Shown here one piece after another: positions 59,323 to 64,000 of a DNA stretch of 64,000 nucleotides. The stretch comes from Thermodesulfobacteriota bacterium. GTDB taxonomy: Bacteria; Desulfobacterota; WTBG01; CAIYCZ01; CAIRTM01. The position numbers and the translations under genes are program-made. Location of the stretch: contig JANQFE010000045.1 of the NCBI GenBank assembly GCA_028278025.1, forward strand, positions 36,446-100,445, in the 5' to 3' direction. How positions within the stretch are numbered: position 1 is the first letter of the stretch; each line of letters begins with the position of its first letter. A model generated the notes under the pieces. The model was given only the letters and a program-made list of their open reading frames with translations. It was not told where the DNA came from and made no database searches.

Positions 59323-62300
59323 ATGCTGGAACGAATAATTAACTGGTCGTTGAAGTACCGTTTTTTGGTGCTCGGTATTTTTGCAATCGCCGTCGGCAGC
59401 GGTTTTATGGCCCTGGGTCGTTTGCCCATTGATGCTTTTCCCGATACGACCCCGGTGCAGGTACAGATCAATACGACAGCCCCGTCCCTCTCTCCTCTGG
59501 AAGTTGAGCAGCAGATCACCTTCCCCGTGGAGCAGGTTATCAGCGGACTTCCCGGGCTTGAGGAAGTGCGCTCTATCTCAAAGTTCGGTCTTTCTCAGGT
59601 AACGGTTGTTTTTGAAGATGACACGGACATCTATTTCGCGCGCCAGCTTGTTATGGAACGGTTGCAAACCGTCGAATTAGCCGTCGGCATTCCGCAGCCT
59701 GAAATGGGGCCTGTTGCTACGGGTTTGGGAGAAGTGTATCATTACATCATAACCGGAAAGGGTAAAACCCTTGAAGAACTTACTACCTTGCATGACTGGG
59801 TCATAAAGCCCCGCCTTGGATCGGTGCCGGGTGTTGCGGAAGTCAACACCTGGGGGGGGCACCGTAGGCAGTTCCACGTAGTTGTAGACCTCAACCTCCT
59901 GATGAAATATGAATTTACCCTTAATGATGTTTTCGAGGCCCTTGAAAGAAACAATATGAACGTAGGCGGCGGCAACATAACCAGCGCCGGTGAAATGCAC
60001 CTGGTCCACGGCATCGGCCAGGTAGGCAGCACGGATGAAATCGGCGGCATCGTTATAGCGGCATATGGAGGCGTGCCGATACGCATCAGGGACGTGGCTG
60101 AAGTTAAAATCGGCCACGAAATACGACGTGGCGCCAGTACGGCAAACGGCATTGGTGAGGTTGTTCTGGGGCTTTGTTTCATGCTCATGGGGGAGAACAG
60201 CCACGCTGTGACTGACAGCTTAAAAAAACAAATGGCTGAAATTGTTACCGGTTTACCGACCGGGATTGAGGTAAAGCCCGTATATGACCGCACTGCACTG
60301 GTCGATCAAGTCATTGGTACGGTAAAAGAAAATCTGTTTGAAGGAGCGCTGCTCGTAGTTGCTGTGCTGTTTATTTTTTTGGGGAACCTGCGGGCCGGGT
60401 TAATCGTCGCTTCCGCCATACCGCTTTCAATGGTCTTTGCCTTCAACGGCATGCTGCAGGCCGGAATAGCCGGAAGCCTCATGAGCCTCGGAGCTATTGA
60501 CTTCGGGCTTATTGTGGACAGCTCGGTCATTATGGTTGAAAACAGCGTGCGTCAACTTGCACAAAAAAGGGATAGACGCTCTTTTTTTGAAATAATCCGT
60601 GACGCCTCCCTTGAAGTCCGCAAGCCGACAATGTTCGGTGAGCTTATTATCATGATCGTGTATCTTCCGATTCTGACCCTACAGGGAATAGAAGGCAAAC
60701 TTTTTCGCCCAATGGCCCTTACAGTGATTTTCGCCCTGATGGGCTCCCTGATCATTTCGCTTACCCTTATGCCGGTACTTGCGAGTTTTTTGCTGCCACG
60801 GCATGTCAAACATCGCGCAAATCCGGTTGTTGGTTTTGTTACGGCATGCTACCGGCCGCTCTTGCAGCGGGCACTTCGTTTTCGTTCTTATTTTATTTCG
60901 GGGGCCCTGGTACTGCTTGCCGGAGGGTTGCTGCTATCCACCAGGATCGGCTCGGAGTTTATCCCGCGGCTTTCAGAAATGGGGATCGTGATCAACACCG
61001 TCAGGCTTGCGGGCGTTTCTTTGGAGGAGTCGGTCCGTTACGGGACACAATTTGAAAAGATTATTCTTGAAACGTTTCCCGACGAAGTGCAGGACGTGTG
61101 GGTCCGTACAGGGACGGCTGAAGTCGCCACCGATCCTATGGGTATTGAGCTGAGTGATGTTTTTATTACTCTGACACCGCGGGAGCAATGGACCAAAGCA
61201 CATACACAGGAGGAACTGACCGACCATCTGCGCCGAGAACTTGAGGGAATGCCCGGCACGCGCATGATATTTACCCAGCCCATCGAAATGCGTGTAAATG
61301 AAATGATTGCCGGCATCCGTTCCGATCTTGGGATTAAAATATTTGGTGATGACTTGCAAATTCTGAAGGATTTTGCGGCACAGGCCCAGGAAATACTGGA
61401 ATCAATTCCCGGCAGTACCGATATGTATGCCGAACAGATTACCGGGCAGCCGGTTCTTGAAATTCAGGTGGACCAGGAAGCAGCGTCGCGCTACGGTGTG
61501 CCTGCCCGACAGGTGCTGGACATCGTGGAAACCATAGGGGCTAAAAAGATCGGGGAGATCCGAGAGGAGCAGCGGCGTTTTGACCTTATGGTTAGGCTCG
61601 ATGAACGATATCGCACGGATCCTGACGCAGTCGGTCGTATTCTCATTCCGGCAGCGGGCGGCCAGCGAATACCGCTGTCACGTCTTGCAACGATCCGGCA
61701 AATCGAAGGTCCCTCTACGATAACGCGCGAGTGGCAAAAACGCCGGATCGTCGTGCAGTGCAATGTGACCGGCCGGGATATCGGGAGCTTTGTGCATGAG
61801 GTTCGTAATCGTTTAAAAAATGATCTCACGCTGCCGCCGGGGTATCACATTACCTACGGCGGCCAGTTCGAGCACCTTGAGCGCGCACGCACACGGCTGA
61901 TGATCGTAGTTCCCATGGCCCTGACGTTGATTCTGCTGCTTCTCTATGCCAGCACCCGGTCTTTACGCGATACCCTGCTGATTTTTACCGGTGCTCCCTT
62001 CGCTATGTTGGGTGGCGTGCTGGCGTTGTGGCTCCGGGATATGCCTTTTACCATTTCGGCGGGGATAGGTTTTGTGGCTGTTTCAGGCGTAGCCATGCTG
62101 AACGGGCTTGTTATGGTATCGACAATAAGACGGCTTCTTGAACAAGATATGCCGTTATTGGAGGCAATTGAACAAAGTGCAATAATGCGACTGCGCCCCA
62201 TTATCATGACGGCTCTTGTTGCAGGGCTGGGATTTGTTCCCATGGCTTTGAATACCGGAGTCGGCGCCGAGATTCAACGTCCACTTGCAACCGTCGTTGT

Positions 62301-62397
62301 CGGTGGCGTGATTTCCGACAATATACTCACTTTGTTGGTACTTCCTGCCCTTTATGCAGCATTTGGCCGCTTCAGATTAAAAAAGAGTAATAATTGA
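59323..62397 (+). CDS. Heavy-metal efflux RND transporter (CzcA/CusA family)
   Basis: A 1024-residue protein with twelve predicted membrane helices in the RND pattern and two large periplasmic loops. The signature DFGLIVDSSVIMVENSVR in helix 4 is that of metal-type (HME) RND pumps; the usual Gly after DFG..VD is Ser here. The C-terminal SGVAMLNGLVMVS and RLRPIIMTALVAGLGFVPMA are conserved. It is driven by proton flow. Ion specificity (Zn/Co/Cd against Cu/Ag) is not settled from sequence. The outer-membrane factor (CzcC/CusC) is not in the window. Confidence 0.95.
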   Translation: MLERIINWSLKYRFLVLGIFAIAVGSGFMALGRLPIDAFPDTTPVQVQINTTAPSLSPLEVEQQITFPVEQVISGLPGLEEVRSISKFGLSQVTVVFEDDTDIYFARQLVMERLQTVELAVGIPQPEMGPVATGLGEVYHYIITGKGKTLEELTTLHDWVIKPRLGSVPGVAEVNTWGGHRRQFHVVVDLNLLMKYEFTLNDVFEALERNNMNVGGGNITSAGEMHLVHGIGQVGSTDEIGGIVIAAYGGVPIRIRDVAEVKIGHEIRRGASTANGIGEVVLGLCFMLMGENSHAVTDSLKKQMAEIVTGLPTGIEVKPVYDRTALVDQVIGTVKENLFEGALLVVAVLFIFLGNLRAGLIVASAIPLSMVFAFNGMLQAGIAGSLMSLGAIDFGLIVDSSVIMVENSVRQLAQKRDRRSFFEIIRDASLEVRKPTMFGELIIMIVYLPILTLQGIEGKLFRPMALTVIFALMGSLIISLTLMPVLASFLLPRHVKHRANPVVGFVTACYRPLLQRALRFRSYFISGALVLLAGGLLLSTRIGSEFIPRLSEMGIVINTVRLAGVSLEESVRYGTQFEKIILETFPDEVQDVWVRTGTAEVATDPMGIELSDVFITLTPREQWTKAHTQEELTDHLRRELEGMPGTRMIFTQPIEMRVNEMIAGIRSDLGIKIFGDDLQILKDFAAQAQEILESIPGSTDMYAEQITGQPVLEIQVDQEAASRYGVPARQVLDIVETIGAKKIGEIREEQRRFDLMVRLDERYRTDPDAVGRILIPAAGGQRIPLSRLATIRQIEGPSTITREWQKRRIVVQCNVTGRDIGSFVHEVRNRLKNDLTLPPGYHITYGGQFEHLERARTRLMIVVPMALTLILLLLYASTRSLRDTLLIFTGAPFAMLGGVLALWLRDMPFTISAGIGFVAVSGVAMLNGLVMVSTIRRLLEQDMPLLEAIEQSAIMRLRPIIMTALVAGLGFVPMALNTGVGAEIQRPLATVVVGGVISDNILTLLVLPALYAAFGRFRLKKSNN

Positions 62398-62702
62398 CAC
62401 ATATAATCAGCCTTTTTTATCATTAAAGAGGACAACGGTGTGGTACGCCGGACAGGACACGAAAAGCGTACTCAGCTTATCTGTTCGTTGAAATCGCAAT
62501 AAGTAAAATCAAGGTGTTACGGTAAGGAAATGTCAACAGAATGTTCCTTTTTATCTCCATTTCAAAAAAAGGACCCCCTGGGACACCTCAAATTTTCGCC
62601 AACGCCAAAAAATACTTGGAAATAATCCTCTTACTACATATAATTAATAATGACTTTCATTTTTAGAGCAACAAACTATCAAATAGCGCTAGGAGGGAAA
62701 CT
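62398..62702. other. Gene-free stretch with GGACACC repeat
   Basis: 305 bp with no supported gene. It contains the right copy of the GGAC(A)CCCC..TGG(G)ACACC repeat at 62564-62588 and, at the end, the ribosome-binding site GGAGGG of hicB. No clear promoter was assigned. Confidence 0.4.
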
Positions 62703-62909
62703 ATGAAGCTCAAGATCGTATTAGAACAGGGGATGGACGGCTATATTGTTGCCCACTGCCCAGCCCTGAAAGGCTGCGTAACGCAGGGCCGCACAGAAGA
62801 AGAAGCTCTAAAAAACATTAAAGAAGCTATAGAGCTGTATCTTGAAGCCGATCCCAAGGACCTTCACCTTCATGATGGCCAGTACAAAATCTGTGAGCTG
62901 GCATTATGA
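62703..62909 (+). CDS. hicB: HicB-type antitoxin
   Basis: A 68-residue protein with the HicB fold signature: DGYIVAHCPALKGCVTQGRTEEEALKNIKEAIELYLE. It lacks a C-terminal DNA-binding domain, so it is the short partial-RNase-H form. It overlaps hicA by four bases (ATGA). It should neutralise the toxin encoded next. Confidence 0.93.
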   Translation: MKLKIVLEQGMDGYIVAHCPALKGCVTQGRTEEEALKNIKEAIELYLEADPKDLHLHDGQYKICELAL

Positions 62910-63130
62910 GTCCCAAACCTCCGCTGCTGCCAGGACGGAAGCTGGTTAAGATTTATCAGAAGCTGGGTTTCAGAAAAGTCTCGCAGAAAGGCAGTCACAT
63001 CAAGTTGAAAAATGACGAGACCGGTAGCGTTGCCGTTATCCCGGACCATAAAAAACTTGATCGCTGGACATTAAAAACCATCCTGAGAGAAACAGAAATA
63101 TCAGAGGAAGATATCAAAAGACATCTATAG
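62906..63130 (+). CDS. hicA: HicA-type toxin (mRNA interferase)
   Basis: A 74-residue protein with the double-stranded-RNA-binding fold: VKIYQKLGFRKVSQKGSHIKLKN, with the active-site His in GSHIKL, and VIPDHKKLDRWTLKTILRE. HicA toxins cleave mRNA. Antitoxin-first order (hicB then hicA) with a four-base overlap. Confidence 0.93.
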   Translation: MSPKPPLLPGRKLVKIYQKLGFRKVSQKGSHIKLKNDETGSVAVIPDHKKLDRWTLKTILRETEISEEDIKRHL

Positions 63131-63152
63131 GGTGGGGACGTCCGTTTAATAT

Positions 63153-64000
63153 TTACTTATTTATTATTCTCTTCTCTATTGCTCTTGTTTGTGCCAACAC
63201 TTTGCCCTTACCGATCACATTGCTTACAGCAGACGGGCTTATGCTTAACCGATGGGCTGTTTCCTTACAGCTCATGTGCAATTTCCTAACGGCTATATAG
63301 CATATAACCGCACGGGCCTCTGCCACATCCCGTTGCCGGGTTCCACTGGTCAACTCTTCTTTGTCAATTTTATAATAATCTGCCACCTCTGAAAGCAACC
63401 TTTCAAAAGTAACCCCGGCGGATTCTAATTGGTAGCTCTTCTCCAGTTCCTCTTCTGCTCGGCGCAAAATCTCTGCTACAAAATCACTCCTGCCCAGAAT
63501 TCTCTCATCCCCTTTTATGCGCGTTCCCTGGAGACGATGCTGCTTCAATGCCTTCCAGCCCCCCACAGAGCGAATTACTCCGCCGCCCACGAGCTCTCGC
63601 CGTCGCCCTTGCTGAAGGCCATCGGCCACAAAAGATTCATAGGTGCTGCGGGCGGCTGCACTCTTCTTGCCAAAATGCCTCAGAACATAATCACAGGATT
63701 GCCAGCCACGCTTACTTTCTCCCATTAATACAGCATGGCCGCTATAACGATAGCTTCTCAATTCATCCAAATCTTTCACTGTTCGGGCGCGAACAGGGTT
63801 GAGATGAATATAACGAACCAGTTCCAGAAAATAGGCATCCTCTTCACAGACGATGGATTTATAGCGGTTCTGAAACAAGTGGCCATGCCGTTGATGACGG
63901 TAGTTATAGTTAACTGCATAACCGGTGAGAAACCGTCGCATGTATTTTGACAGCCCCACAACAGATGACCTCAAGAGAATATGTGCATGATTTGTCATTA
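63153..64000 (-). CDS. REP-associated tyrosine transposase (Y1/TnpA-REP), N-terminus beyond window
   Basis: The frame is open to the window edge; the apparent Met at 63998 is the internal HUH motif (MTNHAHILL), so the start is to the right. The remaining motifs are those of REP-associated Y1 transposases: YAVNYNYRHQRHGHLFQNRYKS (nucleophile Tyr region) and YIHLNPVRARTV. A C-terminal DnaA-like helix-turn-helix follows (MSCKETAHRLSISPSAVSNVIGKGK). Just past the stop is the short palindrome GGACGTCC (63136-63143). Such enzymes move hairpin repeats and could be linked to the inverted-repeat family in this window, though that is untested. Confidence 0.9.
   Translation of the reverse strand, partial: MTNHAHILLRSSVVGLSKYMRRFLTGYAVNYNYRHQRHGHLFQNRYKSIVCEEDAYFLELVRYIHLNPVRARTVKDLDELRSYRYSGHAVLMGESKRGWQSCDYVLRHFGKKSAAARSTYESFVADGLQQGRRRELVGGGVIRSVGGWKALKQHRLQGTRIKGDERILGRSDFVAEILRRAEEELEKSYQLESAGVTFERLLSEVADYYKIDKEELTSGTRQRDVAEARAVICYIAVRKLHMSCKETAHRLSISPSAVSNVIGKGKVLAQTRAIEKRIINK

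Overview
The window comes from a Gram-negative, anaerobic or respiratory bacterium built around multiheme c-type cytochromes; by my count it encodes more than 110 heme-binding motifs. Sec and Tat signal peptides, lipoboxes, outer-membrane beta-barrels, a periplasmic [NiFe] hydrogenase, a selenocysteine formate dehydrogenase, Lon, ThiL and LarB suggest a Desulfobacterota, Desulfuromonadota or Nitrospirota-like lineage. The sequence alone does not settle the phylum.

Region 1 (1-12.1 kb, + strand) is an extracellular-electron-transfer cluster: an inner-membrane cytochrome b fused to a triheme domain, an NHL propeller, 16-heme and 15-heme cytochromes, a decaheme lipoprotein of MtrA/DmsE layout, an outer-membrane barrel that itself carries a CxxCH site, and a small exported protein. 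These are followed by an 11-heme lipoprotein with an in-frame UGA (probable selenocysteine) and a double-rhodanese lipoprotein. Region 2 (12.5-25.6 kb) is a second, paralogous copy. It is rearranged: the minus strand holds the NHL protein, triheme protein, separate cytochrome b, a 6-8-heme membrane cytochrome, and 15-heme and 20-heme cytochromes with a formylglycine-enzyme-like lipoprotein; the plus strand holds the decaheme lipoprotein, barrel and small exported protein. Inferred flow: quinol pool to the cytochrome b/triheme module, to periplasmic cytochromes, to the decaheme-barrel conduit, to large exported cytochromes.

Region 3 (25.8-40.8 kb) holds a 7-heme cytochrome, a soluble periplasmic [NiFe] hydrogenase with its maturation protease, FdhE, a two-subunit Sec formate dehydrogenase (both oxidoreductases lack a membrane cytochrome b, so they probably feed the c-type cytochromes), a mini-cytochrome with an Asp-rich linker, a radical SAM protein and an acetyltransferase. 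Structured, terminator-bearing leader RNAs lie upstream of the hydrogenase and of the formate dehydrogenase; the second has clear riboswitch-like switching logic.

Region 4 (41-51.3 kb) is accessory: a DUF6279-like lipoprotein, two large surface-type proteins (beta-helix/TSP3/LamG; seven-repeat propeller), a BrnT-type toxin-antitoxin pair, and a small island between a tRNA-Thr gene and a duplicated tRNA 3' end with an integrase remnant. Region 5 (51.3-64 kb) has housekeeping genes (MBL hydrolase, lon, thiL, larB), a heavy-metal RND efflux pair with an unusual Cys/His-rich N-terminus, hicBA and the edge of a REP-type transposase gene.

A family of four intergenic 129-226 bp nested inverted repeats ending in AGTAC (12.2, 16.4, 25.7 and 42.1 kb), with variable but self-complementary arms and a conserved GCGAGCAC loop motif, is the clearest candidate for an undescribed element. 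The selenocysteine multiheme cytochrome and the fdh leader RNA are the other strong leads.
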